From assembly GCA_016742275.1 (NCBI GenBank), contig JACVCD010000009.1, forward strand, positions 62,001-126,000: a stretch of DNA of 64,000 bases, given 5' to 3'. The stretch's first letter is position 1; the number at the start of each line of letters is the position of its first letter. Of the stretch, positions 23,793 to 33,082 are shown in pieces. The position numbers were made by a program, and so were the translations under genes. Under the pieces are notes generated by a model. The model was not told the DNA's origin. It made no database searches and was given only the letters and a program-made list of their open reading frames with translations. This stretch comes from Gemmatimonadaceae bacterium (GTDB lineage: Bacteria > Gemmatimonadota > Gemmatimonadetes > Gemmatimonadales > Gemmatimonadaceae).

Positions 23793-26700
23793 ATGACTCG
23801 CCTGACCCCCCTCGCGCGCGCTGTCGCGCGTCATCCCCTGGCCGCGCTGCTCCTGGCGACCACGTGGGCCGCTCCCTCTGGCCTCACGGCTCAAGGAGCC
23901 GCAGCCGATTCCACGCTCGTGCGCGCCTTGGTCGCGCGTAATATCGGCCCCGTGAGCATGAGCGGCCGCATCATCGACATCGCTGTGGCCGAAGCGCCGC
24001 GTGCGGTTCGCGGTGGCCGACTTGGCGCCACCATGTACGTGGCGGTGGCCACCGGTGGCATCTGGAAGACCACCAACGGGGGGCTCAACTGGTCCCCGAT
24101 CACCGATGGTATCGGTGTTGGGTCCATTGGCGCCGTGGCCGCCGCGCCTTCCGACGGCAATGTGGTGTGGGTGGGCAGCGGCGAGTCCAACAACATGCGC
24201 AGCTCGTCATGGGGCATCGGTGTGTTCAAGTCCACGGACGGTGGACGCACCTGGTCGCAGCCCATGCTGCCCAAGTCGCAGCACATTGGCCGCATCGTGA
24301 TAGATCCGCGTGACCCGAACGTGGTGTACGTGGCCGCCAATGGCCCGCTGTGGGGCCCGGGCGGTGAGCGAGGTCTCTACAAGACCACCGATGGTGGTAA
24401 GACGTGGACCAACACCAAGAGTCTGTCGGAGTTCACCGGCTTCACTGAAGTCGTGATGGATCCGGCGAACCCCGATGTGCTGTATGCCGCATCGCAGCAA
24501 CGCGAACGTCGCGCGTACGGATTTCTTCCGGCCGGTCCGGAAGCGGCCATCTGGAAGACCACCGATGGCGCGAAGACGTGGACCAAGCTCGCGAGCGGTC
24601 TTCCCACGGGAGACCTGGGCCGCATTGGTCTGTCCGTATGTCGCTCGCGCCCAAATACAGTGTACGCGCTCATTCACGCCAAGGCGGCGGCGAATGGTCT
24701 CTATCGCACGGATGACGCGGGTTCGACGTGGCGTCAGGTGAACAACAGCAATGGCACCGCCTGGTTCTATGGTCAGGTGCGTTGTGATCCCACTGACGCC
24801 GAGCATGTCATCAAACTCAATGTGGGCAGCACCGAGTCGTATGACGGTGGTCGCACCTGGCGTCCGTACGCGCAGGGCGGTGGTGTGCATGCCGACCATC
24901 ATGCGCTGTGGATCAATCCGGAAGACGGTGATCATCAGGTGATGGGCAACGATGGTGGCCTCGATATCACACAGGATCGTGGTCGCACGTGGTACAACGT
25001 GGAGAACATTGTCGGTGCGCAGTTCTACGCGATCTCCACCGATGATCGCTGGCCGTTCTATCACGTGTACGGTGGTCTGCAGGACAATCAGACCTGGGGT
25101 GGTCCCAATCGTACGCGCAATGCATTCGGACCCACCAACGCGGACTGGTATCGCATGGCGGGCGGCGACGGTTTCTTCAATGTGACCGATCGCTTCGATC
25201 CGGATATCGTGTACGCCGAGTCGCAGAATGGTGGCATTCAGCGCTACAACGCACGCACGGGGCAGCTCAAGGGTATCAAGCCGCCGGCTGGCAGCGGTGA
25301 GAAGCATCGCTACAACTGGAGTGCGCCGATTGTGCCGTCGCGGCACACCAAGGGCACGGTGTACTTCGCAGCGAATCACCTGTTCAAGAGTCAGGACATG
25401 GGTGATTCGTGGAAGACAGTGAGCCCCGATCTCACGCGCAATCTCGATCGCGATCAACTGCCCATGCGCGGCAGTGCGCCGGCCAAGGATGCCTTGGGTG
25501 TGCATGAAGGTACGGCGGCATTTGGCAACATCAGTGCGGTGTCGGAATCACCGCGTCGCGCGGGTGTACTTGCCGTTGGCACTGATGATGGCGTGGTGCA
25601 GACCACGCGTGACGATGGTCGCACCTGGCACAAGTCCACAGCCTTCCCCGGTGTGCCCGACACGACGTACGTGAGCGGTGTGCAGTTGTCGCGGCACGCA
25701 GAGGGTACGGTGTACGCGTCGTTCGATGGTCATCGCAGTAATGACTTCAAGCCGTACGTGGCGCGCAGTACCGACTATGGCCGCACGTGGACCAACATCA
25801 GCGGCAATCTGCCGCCGATGGCCACGGTGCAGGCGGTGCGCGAACATCATCGGCAGCCCAATCTGCTGTTTGTCGGCACCGAGTTCGGTGTGTTCTTCAC
25901 GGTTGATGGCGGCACCACGTGGACGCCGCTCAAGGGCGGCATGCCCACGGTGCCAGTGTGGGACCTGCAGATCCAGGAGCGCTGGAACGATCTCGTGATC
26001 GGCACGCATGGACGCGGTGTGTACATCGTGGATGATCTGTCGCCGCTCGAGCATCTGGCTGAGGCCAAGCGTGCGTCGGTGGCGTATCTGTTCCCGGCGC
26101 GCAACGAGTTGGTGTATGCGCCGAATACCAGCCGCAATTCGGGCATGGGATCTACGGGCTACACGGGGCAGAACCCCGAGCATGGTGTGCGTCTCGCGTA
26201 TCTGCTGAATGGCGTACAGGCCAGCGACTCCGCGAAGCTCGAGATCGTGGATGGTCGTGGGCGTGTCATTCGCGAATTGCCGGTCACGAGTCGCGCTGGT
26301 TTGTATCGTCCGGTGTGGGATATGCGGGTGGGTGCGCCGCTTACGGGTGACGTGCCACGTGGTGGTGCGCCTGCAGCCGGCGGACCTGGTGGCGGTGGTG
26401 GATTTGGCGGATTCAATCGCGGGGCGCCCACGTATCTCGCGGCGCCGGGCAACTACACGGCGCGTCTCACGGTGAAGCCGGCCAGTGGTGCGGCAACGGT
26501 TGTGACCAGCAAGTTCACCTTGTTGCCCGATCCCGAGCAGCAGATGGCGCAGGGTGCGCTCGAGTCACTCGACGCATTCCGTCTCGATGTCGTGCGCTTC
26601 CAGAAGTCGGTTACGGCCGCACAGTCGCGCGCGGATAGTGTGATTCGTCGCTATGCGGCCGCACGCAAGGCAGTAGAAGGCGCCAAGGACAAGATCACGC

Positions 26701-27068
26701 CCGCACTCAATGAACAGTTCTCGGCCATCGAACGCGATCTCAATGCATTCGTGCGCGAGGTCGGCGCATCGGCGGCATCGCGTACGGCGCTCGCGCCGCG
26801 TGCTGGTGCGGTACAGGCCGAAGATGGCGAAGAAGAGGAGAATCGTGGCTCATCGGGTGCGCCGGACATGTCATTCAACGGACGTGCGGGGACGCTGAAC
26901 GGAGTGCTCAATAGCACGTTCCCCGTTGCTGGTGCACAGCGTTCGCTGTTGACGCAGTTGCGCAAGCAATTGGCAGACGAAGAGGCGAAACTGGCGAAAA
27001 TCTCGACCGGTTCGCTTCCCACATTCATCAAGTCACTCGAAACCGTTGGTGTGACCGTCTCTCAATAA
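23793..27068 (+). CDS. Large exported sortilin/VPS10-type BNR-repeat protein
   Basis: A 1091-residue exported protein. A signal peptide (to about SGLTAQG) precedes repeated BNR/Asp-box blades, each with the SxDxGxTW motif: KTTNGGLNW, KSTDGGRTW, KTTDGGKTW, RTDDAGSTW, STDYGRTW, TVDGGTTW. These make a VPS10/glycosyl-hydrolase-like ten-bladed propeller (~40-760). A FlgD/Ig-like beta domain follows, with a Gly-rich insert (GGPGGGGGFGGFNRG, ~870), then a C-terminal coiled region. Such proteins are abundant in Gemmatimonadota; a hydrolytic role is unproven. ATG 23793 starts the signal peptide and lacks a clear Shine-Dalgarno. A strong terminator follows. Confidence 0.9.
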   Translation: MTRLTPLARAVARHPLAALLLATTWAAPSGLTAQGAAADSTLVRALVARNIGPVSMSGRIIDIAVAEAPRAVRGGRLGATMYVAVATGGIWKTTNGGLNWSPITDGIGVGSIGAVAAAPSDGNVVWVGSGESNNMRSSSWGIGVFKSTDGGRTWSQPMLPKSQHIGRIVIDPRDPNVVYVAANGPLWGPGGERGLYKTTDGGKTWTNTKSLSEFTGFTEVVMDPANPDVLYAASQQRERRAYGFLPAGPEAAIWKTTDGAKTWTKLASGLPTGDLGRIGLSVCRSRPNTVYALIHAKAAANGLYRTDDAGSTWRQVNNSNGTAWFYGQVRCDPTDAEHVIKLNVGSTESYDGGRTWRPYAQGGGVHADHHALWINPEDGDHQVMGNDGGLDITQDRGRTWYNVENIVGAQFYAISTDDRWPFYHVYGGLQDNQTWGGPNRTRNAFGPTNADWYRMAGGDGFFNVTDRFDPDIVYAESQNGGIQRYNARTGQLKGIKPPAGSGEKHRYNWSAPIVPSRHTKGTVYFAANHLFKSQDMGDSWKTVSPDLTRNLDRDQLPMRGSAPAKDALGVHEGTAAFGNISAVSESPRRAGVLAVGTDDGVVQTTRDDGRTWHKSTAFPGVPDTTYVSGVQLSRHAEGTVYASFDGHRSNDFKPYVARSTDYGRTWTNISGNLPPMATVQAVREHHRQPNLLFVGTEFGVFFTVDGGTTWTPLKGGMPTVPVWDLQIQERWNDLVIGTHGRGVYIVDDLSPLEHLAEAKRASVAYLFPARNELVYAPNTSRNSGMGSTGYTGQNPEHGVRLAYLLNGVQASDSAKLEIVDGRGRVIRELPVTSRAGLYRPVWDMRVGAPLTGDVPRGGAPAAGGPGGGGGFGGFNRGAPTYLAAPGNYTARLTVKPASGAATVVTSKFTLLPDPEQQMAQGALESLDAFRLDVVRFQKSVTAAQSRADSVIRRYAAARKAVEGAKDKITPALNEQFSAIERDLNAFVREVGASAASRTALAPRAGAVQAEDGEEEENRGSSGAPDMSFNGRAGTLNGVLNSTFPVAGAQRSLLTQLRKQLADEEAKLAKISTGSLPTFIKSLETVGVTVSQ

Positions 27069-27086
27069 GTTCGAGTAACACGGATC

Positions 27087-27130
27087 AACAGCGGGCACGA
27101 TTCGGCGTTTGTCGGATCGTGCCCGCTGTT
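27087..27130 (+). terminator. Rho-independent-type terminator
   Basis: Perfect 15-bp arms, AACAGCGGGCACGAT (27087-27101) and ATCGTGCCCGCTGTT (27116-27130), with a 14-base loop. CTTTGTT follows on the plus strand. It ends the VPS10-type gene and can also serve the opposing small lipoprotein gene. Confidence 0.85.
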
Positions 27131-27136
27131 CTTTGT

Positions 27137-27508
27137 TCAGTTTGTGGTGACGTCGATTCTCAGGGAATCCGCCAAGCCGCCGGGTCCCGTTGTTTCACGT
27201 CGGTACCTGGCCACCGCGAAGGCGGTGCCGACGGCAATCGCGCGCGCCTCACCGGTGATTGAGTCTACCTGTACAATTGCTGCGTTCGTTGAATGCCAAA
27301 CACCGACGAACGGTGTGCTCTCTGTTCCACCGCAGATGCGTGCGGCGGCGGTTGGACGAAAGCTTGAGCCAATCCGAAGTGTGTGCGCTTGCGGAGATAC
27401 CGACACTCGTGGGGGATCGGTAGGACAAACCGCCGTCGAATCTGCACCGCAGGCGCCAAGTACAAGTGCGAGAAACGCTGCGTGTACTCTTTTCTTAGAG
27501 CTTCTCAC
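27137..27508 (-). CDS. Small lipoprotein with Ig-like fold
   Basis: A 123-residue predicted lipoprotein: positively charged start, hydrophobic helix and lipobox LGACG. The mature part looks like one bacterial Ig-like (BID_2-type) domain: VSVSPQAHTLRIGSSFRPTA, WHSTNAAIVQVDSITGEARA, IAVGTAFAVARY. Translation begins with GTG at 27508. The first codons (AGA AGC TCT AAG AAA AGA GTA) are unusually AT-rich for this window. It lies 23 bp downstream of the DUF1028 gene, so the two are likely co-transcribed. Function unknown. Confidence 0.65.
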   Translation of the reverse strand: MRSSKKRVHAAFLALVLGACGADSTAVCPTDPPRVSVSPQAHTLRIGSSFRPTAAARICGGTESTPFVGVWHSTNAAIVQVDSITGEARAIAVGTAFAVARYRRETTGPGGLADSLRIDVTTN

Positions 27509-27531
27509 AAGGTCTTGATTGAGCGTGAAGT

Positions 27532-28341
27532 CTACCGCCGCACCGGCCGACGCATCGTCGCCGCCTTCTCCACCAATCGCCGCAACTCGGCGATCGGTTG
27601 CGGATTATCATCAACCTGCAGACGCATCACGACATCGTTGTTGAGCCACACGCCGCCGTCCTTCTTCACGATGAGGATGGCGGCGCTTTGCATGCCGCGA
27701 GTATCACCACCAGCACGCTGACCAGCCTCGAGCGCGGCAACGAGCCTGAGCGACAAATGGCCTTCAGTCGACTCGAATGCCTTCACCATGTCTTCCACCA
27801 CTGCGGGGCCAGCGAGGATGTTGCCCTGCGCTGAGCAATACGCGCCTTGCTTGTCTCCAGCCCACGTGGAGGCCTTCGGGCCGGTGAACGCGGCAACGCG
27901 TCCCTGCGCGTCCATCACGGCAAACTGTCGTCCCTGCTTGGTCCAGTTGTCGGGACGCGGATCGGGATCGCGGTCCCACACCGTCTTCACGACCGCAGCC
28001 GGTGCCATGCCACCCTTGAGCAGACTCAGCGCCTGCGGGCCATAGCTCACATCGACAATGGCCTGCGTCGCCACGACTCCCACACCTGCCTCCGCCCACA
28101 GCACACCGTTGCCAACGGAGAACACGCGCGACTGCACCGCGCCGCCCACTTCACCCGTGGCTGGGTCGTAGCCGAGGATGGAAAAGGTGGCCACCGGTGG
28201 CCAGGGCAACGAACCCTGATTGTTAATCTGGGATTGAGGTTGCTGCGCCGACGCATCGCGCGCGGAGATAATCAGGGCCGACGAGAGCACGGCGAGCGCG
28301 ACCAAACGGGCCGAGACGCGGAAGGAATTGGATATGTGCAT
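27532..28341 (-). CDS. Exported DUF1028 protein (Ntn-hydrolase-like)
   Basis: A 269-residue exported protein; signal peptide to about ARDASAQ. The family pattern is clear: TFSILGYDPATGEVGGAVQSR at the mature N-terminus, VGNGVLWAEAGVGVVATQA, then the YCSAQGNILAG segment and a C-terminal DVVMRLQVDDNPQPIAELRRL. DUF1028 has an Ntn-hydrolase-type fold; its substrate is not established. Start ATG 28341 begins the signal peptide. Divergent from the M14 peptidase gene across 97 bp. Confidence 0.88.
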   Translation of the reverse strand: MHISNSFRVSARLVALAVLSSALIISARDASAQQPQSQINNQGSLPWPPVATFSILGYDPATGEVGGAVQSRVFSVGNGVLWAEAGVGVVATQAIVDVSYGPQALSLLKGGMAPAAVVKTVWDRDPDPRPDNWTKQGRQFAVMDAQGRVAAFTGPKASTWAGDKQGAYCSAQGNILAGPAVVEDMVKAFESTEGHLSLRLVAALEAGQRAGGDTRGMQSAAILIVKKDGGVWLNNDVVMRLQVDDNPQPIAELRRLVEKAATMRRPVRR

Positions 28342-28437
28342 GTCCGAAAGAGGCGCCGGAAACCGCCGTCGAGCAACCCCGGGCATCTCTGCGTATCATG
28401 CTACAGATCCCCTTTCCCCTCTCCACGGAGTTGCCCG

Positions 28438-31398
28438 ATGTTGCGATGGCGCCCAATCGCCAGGACGTTGACCACAACGTTCGCTTCGACGATTGCGATG
28501 TTGGCTGTACCCACTCTGCTCAGCGCCCAGGCAGCACAGGCGAACGATCCGGAGTACACGGCCAAGATCAAGGAATTTCTGCAGGACCCGCGCATCACCA
28601 CCGAACTCGTGGATCACCTGCCGGCGTCCAGCACCGTGCCGACGCCGCTCAAGTTCCATGGTCGCATCGTTGGTACGCCGGGTGAGCTGACGTACGCGAA
28701 GGACATCCATCGCTACTTCGAAGCGCTCGCCAAGGCAGCACCGGCACGTGCGAAGTACTGGACCATCGGCAAGACGGAAGAAGGGCGCGACATGGTCGTG
28801 CTTGCGATTGGTGACGAACAGGCCATCGCAAATCTCGACAAGTACAAGGGCGATCTCGCCGCGCTGACCGATCCGCGCAAAACCACGGAAGCGCAGGCGC
28901 AGCAGCTGATCAAGACCACGAAGCCGATCTACTGGCTCACCAGCGGTATGCACTCGCCTGAAACCGGTGGTCCGGAAGTGCTGCAGGAACTGGCCTACCG
29001 TCTCATCGTGCAGGAGACGCCGTACATCCAGGCCATTCGGAACAACATCATCACCTTCATCACGCCCGTCATCGAAGTGGATGGCCGTGAGAAGCAGGTG
29101 GATACGTACTACTTCAACAAGAAGTTGCCCGCCGGTGCGCCGCGTCTCCCGCTGATGTACTGGGGCAAGTACGTCGCGCACGACAACAATCGCGACGGCA
29201 TGGGTCAGTTCCTCTCGCTCACCAAGAACGTCAACGACTTCTTCCTGCAGTGGAAGCCGCAGGTCATGCATGACCTGCACGAGTCGGTGACGTACTTGTA
29301 CAGCAGCACGGGTACGGGTCCGTACAATGACGCCATCGATCCCATCACGGTGACCGAATGGTGGACGATGGCGCAGGAAGACGTACGCGAACTCACCAAG
29401 CGTGGTGTGCCGGGTGTGTGGACGTATGGCTTCTACGATGGCTGGACGCCCAACTACATGTTCTTCGTGGCGCACACGAAGAATGCCATTGGTCGCTTCT
29501 ACGAAGTGCAGAGCTACGGCCCTGACAACTACGAAGTGCGTCCGCCGGCGACGACCACCAGCAAGGAGTGGTTCCGTCCGAATCCGCCGCTGTCGTACAT
29601 CAAGTGGGGCCCGCGAAACAATGCCAACATCCAGCAGTCGGGTGTACTGGTGTCGCTCAAGCATTTCGCGGACAACAAGACCACGTACCTCGAGAACTAC
29701 TGGATCAAGAACAAGCGCGCGGTGGAAAAGGGCACGACCGGCGCTGGTCCGTACGCGTGGGTGATTCCTGCGGCGCAGAAGCGTAAGGCCGATGCGGCCG
29801 ACGCGGTGAACGAACTGCGCAAGCAGGGGCTCGAGATTCACACGGCCAACAGCGCGTTCAGCGTTGGTGGCGTGAGTGTGAAGGCCGGCGACTGGATCGT
29901 GCGTGGCGACCAGCCGTACCGCACGCTCGCCGACATGTATCTCAGCATTCAGCGCTACTCGCCGTCGAATCCGCGTCCGTATGACGACACGGGTTGGACG
30001 TTCCAGTACATGCGCAACGTGGCCATCCTGTCCATCGGTGAGAAGTCGATTCTGTCGCAGCCGATGACGATGGTGAACGCCAAGGTGAAGGCCGCTGGTG
30101 GTGTGGAAGGCACGGGTCCCGTGCTCATCGTGGAACACACCAGTGACAACAACCTGATGAAGTTCCGCACGCAGTTCGCCACGACCAAGATGCACGCGGC
30201 GGAAGCGGACTTCGATGCGGCAGGCCGCAAGTTCAAGGCGGGTGCGTTCCTCATCCCCGCAGGCGATCGTGCCAAGATCTCGGCGGCGCTCGTCGAGCTG
30301 GGTCTTACGGCGCATGCTGTTGCGGCGATGCCGAGTGTGAAGACGCATGAACTCGACCTGCCGCGCATTGGCTATGCGCATGCCTGGCAGCGTACGCAGG
30401 ATGAAGGCTGGGTGCGTGCGGCGCTCGATACCTACGGCGTGCCGTACACCTACTTCGGTGACATCGAACTTCGGAAAGGAAATCTCCGCGCGAAGTACGA
30501 TGTGATCATCTATCCGCACGTCGGTGGCAGCGCGCAGTCGCACATCGCCGGCATCATCAAGTCGGGCGACACACCGCTTCCGTACACCAAGACGGCCGCC
30601 ACGCCGAACCTTGGCGCCAACGACTTCGCCGCGGACATTCGCGGTGGTGTGGGCATCGATGGTCTGTCGGAACTGCACAAGTTCGTGCAGGCGGGTGGCA
30701 CGCTCATCGTGGAAGGCAGCACGTCGGCGATTTTCCCGGCGTACAACCTCACCAGCGGTATCACGATCGAATCACCGCGTGATCTGTTCGCCCGTGGCTC
30801 GGTGATGCGCGGTGTGGTGGCCGACAAGGCCAGCCCGCTCGCGTATGGTTTTGATGCGCAGGTGCCGGTGTACTTCAATCAGGATCCGGTCATCAATGTG
30901 GGTGGATCGGCCGGTCTGTTCGCTGGCGGCGGCAGTGGTGCCGGCGCGGCGGCGCTCCAGCAGAACACCACGCCCAATGCCGTGCAGCAGCAGGTGTCGA
31001 ACTGGAGCTGGGGCATGGGTGGTGACAGCACTGGCACACCGACTCCGCGTCCGGGTGCCGCAGGCGCTGCGGGTCGTGGTGGCGCAGGCGCCGGTGGTTT
31101 TGGTGGTGGCGGCTTCGGCGGTGGTGCGGGTGCCTTTGGTGGTGCCACGAGCATCGACGGCACGCGTCCGCGCGTGATCCTGCAGTTCCCGAGCAACGTG
31201 AACGACATGCTGCTCTCGGGTACACTCGCCGGCGGCGAAGCACTGTCCAACCGCGCGCAGCTCGTTGATGCGCCGATCGGTCAGGGCCACGTGGTCATGT
31301 TCGCCATCCGTCCGTTCTGGCGCTGGCAGACACAGGGCACGTACTTCCTCGGCTTCAACGCGATCTTGAACTGGAACGATCTCGACGCAGGCAAGTAA
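28438..31398 (+). CDS. Exported M14-family zinc carboxypeptidase, large form
   Basis: A 986-residue exported metallopeptidase. ATG 28438 follows GGAG at nine bases and starts a signal peptide (to LLSAQAA). The M14 zinc site is visible as SGMHSPETGGPE (H-x-x-E, ~171) and the third ligand in VMHDLHESVTY (~278). A long C-terminal extension beyond ~400 includes a GATase1-like beta-alpha region and a very Gly-rich insert (~877-902, GAGGFGGGGFGGGAGAFGG). Related large M14 proteins are typical of Gemmatimonadota and Bacteroidota. The catalytic Glu near the end of the M14 domain could not be assigned by eye. A family B repeat follows. Confidence 0.9.
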   Translation: MLRWRPIARTLTTTFASTIAMLAVPTLLSAQAAQANDPEYTAKIKEFLQDPRITTELVDHLPASSTVPTPLKFHGRIVGTPGELTYAKDIHRYFEALAKAAPARAKYWTIGKTEEGRDMVVLAIGDEQAIANLDKYKGDLAALTDPRKTTEAQAQQLIKTTKPIYWLTSGMHSPETGGPEVLQELAYRLIVQETPYIQAIRNNIITFITPVIEVDGREKQVDTYYFNKKLPAGAPRLPLMYWGKYVAHDNNRDGMGQFLSLTKNVNDFFLQWKPQVMHDLHESVTYLYSSTGTGPYNDAIDPITVTEWWTMAQEDVRELTKRGVPGVWTYGFYDGWTPNYMFFVAHTKNAIGRFYEVQSYGPDNYEVRPPATTTSKEWFRPNPPLSYIKWGPRNNANIQQSGVLVSLKHFADNKTTYLENYWIKNKRAVEKGTTGAGPYAWVIPAAQKRKADAADAVNELRKQGLEIHTANSAFSVGGVSVKAGDWIVRGDQPYRTLADMYLSIQRYSPSNPRPYDDTGWTFQYMRNVAILSIGEKSILSQPMTMVNAKVKAAGGVEGTGPVLIVEHTSDNNLMKFRTQFATTKMHAAEADFDAAGRKFKAGAFLIPAGDRAKISAALVELGLTAHAVAAMPSVKTHELDLPRIGYAHAWQRTQDEGWVRAALDTYGVPYTYFGDIELRKGNLRAKYDVIIYPHVGGSAQSHIAGIIKSGDTPLPYTKTAATPNLGANDFAADIRGGVGIDGLSELHKFVQAGGTLIVEGSTSAIFPAYNLTSGITIESPRDLFARGSVMRGVVADKASPLAYGFDAQVPVYFNQDPVINVGGSAGLFAGGGSGAGAAALQQNTTPNAVQQQVSNWSWGMGGDSTGTPTPRPGAAGAAGRGGAGAGGFGGGGFGGGAGAFGGATSIDGTRPRVILQFPSNVNDMLLSGTLAGGEALSNRAQLVDAPIGQGHVVMFAIRPFWRWQTQGTYFLGFNAILNWNDLDAGK

Positions 31399-31415
31399 GT
31401 CCGGCGTAGTGCACT

Positions 31416-31503
31416 GAAAACTCAAAACTTTCACTCAAAGCTCAGTGCTCACCGGACTTTCGGTCAGCTCTGAGCTTTGAGTGAAAGTTTTTGAGTTTTG
31501 AGT
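31416..31503. repeat. Long intergenic inverted repeat, family B copy 2
   Basis: An ~88-bp hairpin between convergent genes. Left arm AAAACTCAAAACTTTCACTC then AAAGCTCAG; right arm CTGAGCTTTGAGTGAAAG then TTTTTGAGTTTT. The core ACTCAAAGCTCAG...ACCGGACTTTCGGTC...CTGAGCTTTGAGT is shared with copy 1, while the outer arms differ but are self-complementary in each copy. Confidence 0.8.
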
Positions 31504-31508
31504 GGATG

Positions 31509-32981
31509 CTACTTCGGCGGAATCGTCGTGTCCCGTCGCGCTGACGTATCCACCGCTGCTGTGGTGGCCGTATCGATCGGCTTCTTCGCCGCTGCCGTAT
31601 CCGCCCGGCGACGTGGACGACGCGGTGCGGTCGATACGGCGGGCTTCTCCGCATCACTGGAATCGGCTGCGGCGGTCGAGTCCGACTTGGCGACAAAGCC
31701 GCTCACCCACGTTTTGAACGACGACGCGTTGGCCTCGATGACGTCGGCCGCATTGCGGGCCGCGCCCGAAGGCTGCTGCGAGCCATACCACCACACGCCA
31801 TAGGTGATCGCTGCAGTCATCACGACATACGGAAACACCGAACGACGACGACCAAGTGCTGCCGGATCCTTGCGACGTGAGGGCGCCGGCTTCTGCGCCT
31901 TCGTCTTCTGCGTGACATGTGCCGTGGCAGGCGTGCGCACGCCCGGATTTTCGATGGGCGTGCGACTCCCCACATTTGACATGCGCTGACCAAGCGCGTG
32001 TCGGTACATCTCCGCCGTCTGTGACGGCGTCATCTCGGATACGGCGTTGGCCAGTGTGTTGCCGAACTCCGCCACCGAGGGAAAACGATCGGCCGGATCA
32101 GGCGCGAGCGCCTGATCGAACACTTCCTGAATCGACTCCGGCCACTCGAGATCACTGCGCACTTCGTCCAGTCGACGCGGACGACTGGTGAGTCGCGCGA
32201 TCAGTGATTCCTTGCTGGACGAATTCGCAAACGCATCGTGCCCGGTGAGGGCAATGAACGCGACCAGCGCGAGCGAGTACTGATCGGAGCGCGCGTCGAG
32301 CACATCGCCGGACAATTGCTCGGGCGACATGAACTCAGGTGTGCCAACTGCAAAACCGGTGCGCGTGACCTGTTGCGATCCGCGCTCCATAGTGCGGGCA
32401 ATGCCGAAGTCCACGAGCTTCACGACGAATGTGCCGTCGCTGCGCTGCGACACCATGACATTGTCCGGCTTGATGTCACGGTGCAGGATGCCAAGATCGT
32501 GCGCGGCCTGCAGCGCATCGGACGCCTGCGCGATGATATCGGCCGCAACCACCGGATGCATCGCGACTTCACGCTTGAGCGTGGCCGACAGCGACTCACC
32601 ATCGATGAACTCCATGGCGAGGTACACGAGACCCTCGTCGGTTTCACCGAAGTCAAAAATGCCGGCCACATTCGGGTGCGAAATCTTGCTGGCGTTCTCC
32701 GCTTCACGCGTGAAGCGCTGCAACGCCTCCGGCTCATGGACCAACGCCGCTCGCATGATCTTGATGGCGCTCTTGCGCTTCATGCGGACGTGTTCGGCCA
32801 GGTACACCTGACCCATGCCGCCTTCGCCGAGCAGCTTGTGAATCTGGTAGCGGCCGCCGACAAGCTTGCCGATCAGGTTGGCCTCGGAGGACGGTACCAG
32901 AGGGGTACCGTCCTTGGCGCAAAACCCAACGGTTGCGTCGTAGTCCTCCCCGCACTGGGGGCACACCTTGCGGTTGCTCAC
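31509..32981 (-). CDS. Membrane-anchored Ser/Thr protein kinase with N-terminal zinc ribbon
   Basis: A ~490-residue Hanks-type kinase. It opens with a zinc ribbon (CPQCGEDYDATVGFCAKDG, ~7-25). The kinase domain has GEGGMG (52-57), the VAIK-equivalent SAIKIMR, HRDIKPDN (~157) and DFG, then GTPEFMSPEQ, so it should be active. A helix (VFPYVVMTAAITYGVWWYG, ~395-413) anchors a C-terminal Ala/Asp/Thr-rich tail of low complexity. GTG 32981 is preferred (AGG upstream, ribbon begins at once); TTG 33017 would add 12 residues. Divergent from the MetX-like gene. No substrates are visible nearby. Confidence 0.92.
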   Translation of the reverse strand: MSNRKVCPQCGEDYDATVGFCAKDGTPLVPSSEANLIGKLVGGRYQIHKLLGEGGMGQVYLAEHVRMKRKSAIKIMRAALVHEPEALQRFTREAENASKISHPNVAGIFDFGETDEGLVYLAMEFIDGESLSATLKREVAMHPVVAADIIAQASDALQAAHDLGILHRDIKPDNVMVSQRSDGTFVVKLVDFGIARTMERGSQQVTRTGFAVGTPEFMSPEQLSGDVLDARSDQYSLALVAFIALTGHDAFANSSSKESLIARLTSRPRRLDEVRSDLEWPESIQEVFDQALAPDPADRFPSVAEFGNTLANAVSEMTPSQTAEMYRHALGQRMSNVGSRTPIENPGVRTPATAHVTQKTKAQKPAPSRRKDPAALGRRRSVFPYVVMTAAITYGVWWYGSQQPSGAARNAADVIEANASSFKTWVSGFVAKSDSTAAADSSDAEKPAVSTAPRRPRRRADTAAAKKPIDTATTAAVDTSARRDTTIPPK

Positions 32982-33082
32982 AACCTGCCAAGCTACGACG
33001 AGCGCGAGTGTTGGCAAGCGGGAGGGGCATAGGGAGGCTTGTAACGGTGCCGTTCGCCCGGTCCCCCTGGATATCTTTCGGG

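Noticed and set aside
24207-25505. A 432-codon minus-strand open frame
   Set aside because: Antisense to the BNR repeats of the VPS10-type gene, with repetitive His/Arg-rich product.
28396-30678. A 760-codon open frame on the minus strand
   Set aside because: It lies wholly antisense to the M14 peptidase, whose catalytic motifs are intact; its His/Arg-rich composition is that expected from reading GC-rich coding DNA backwards.
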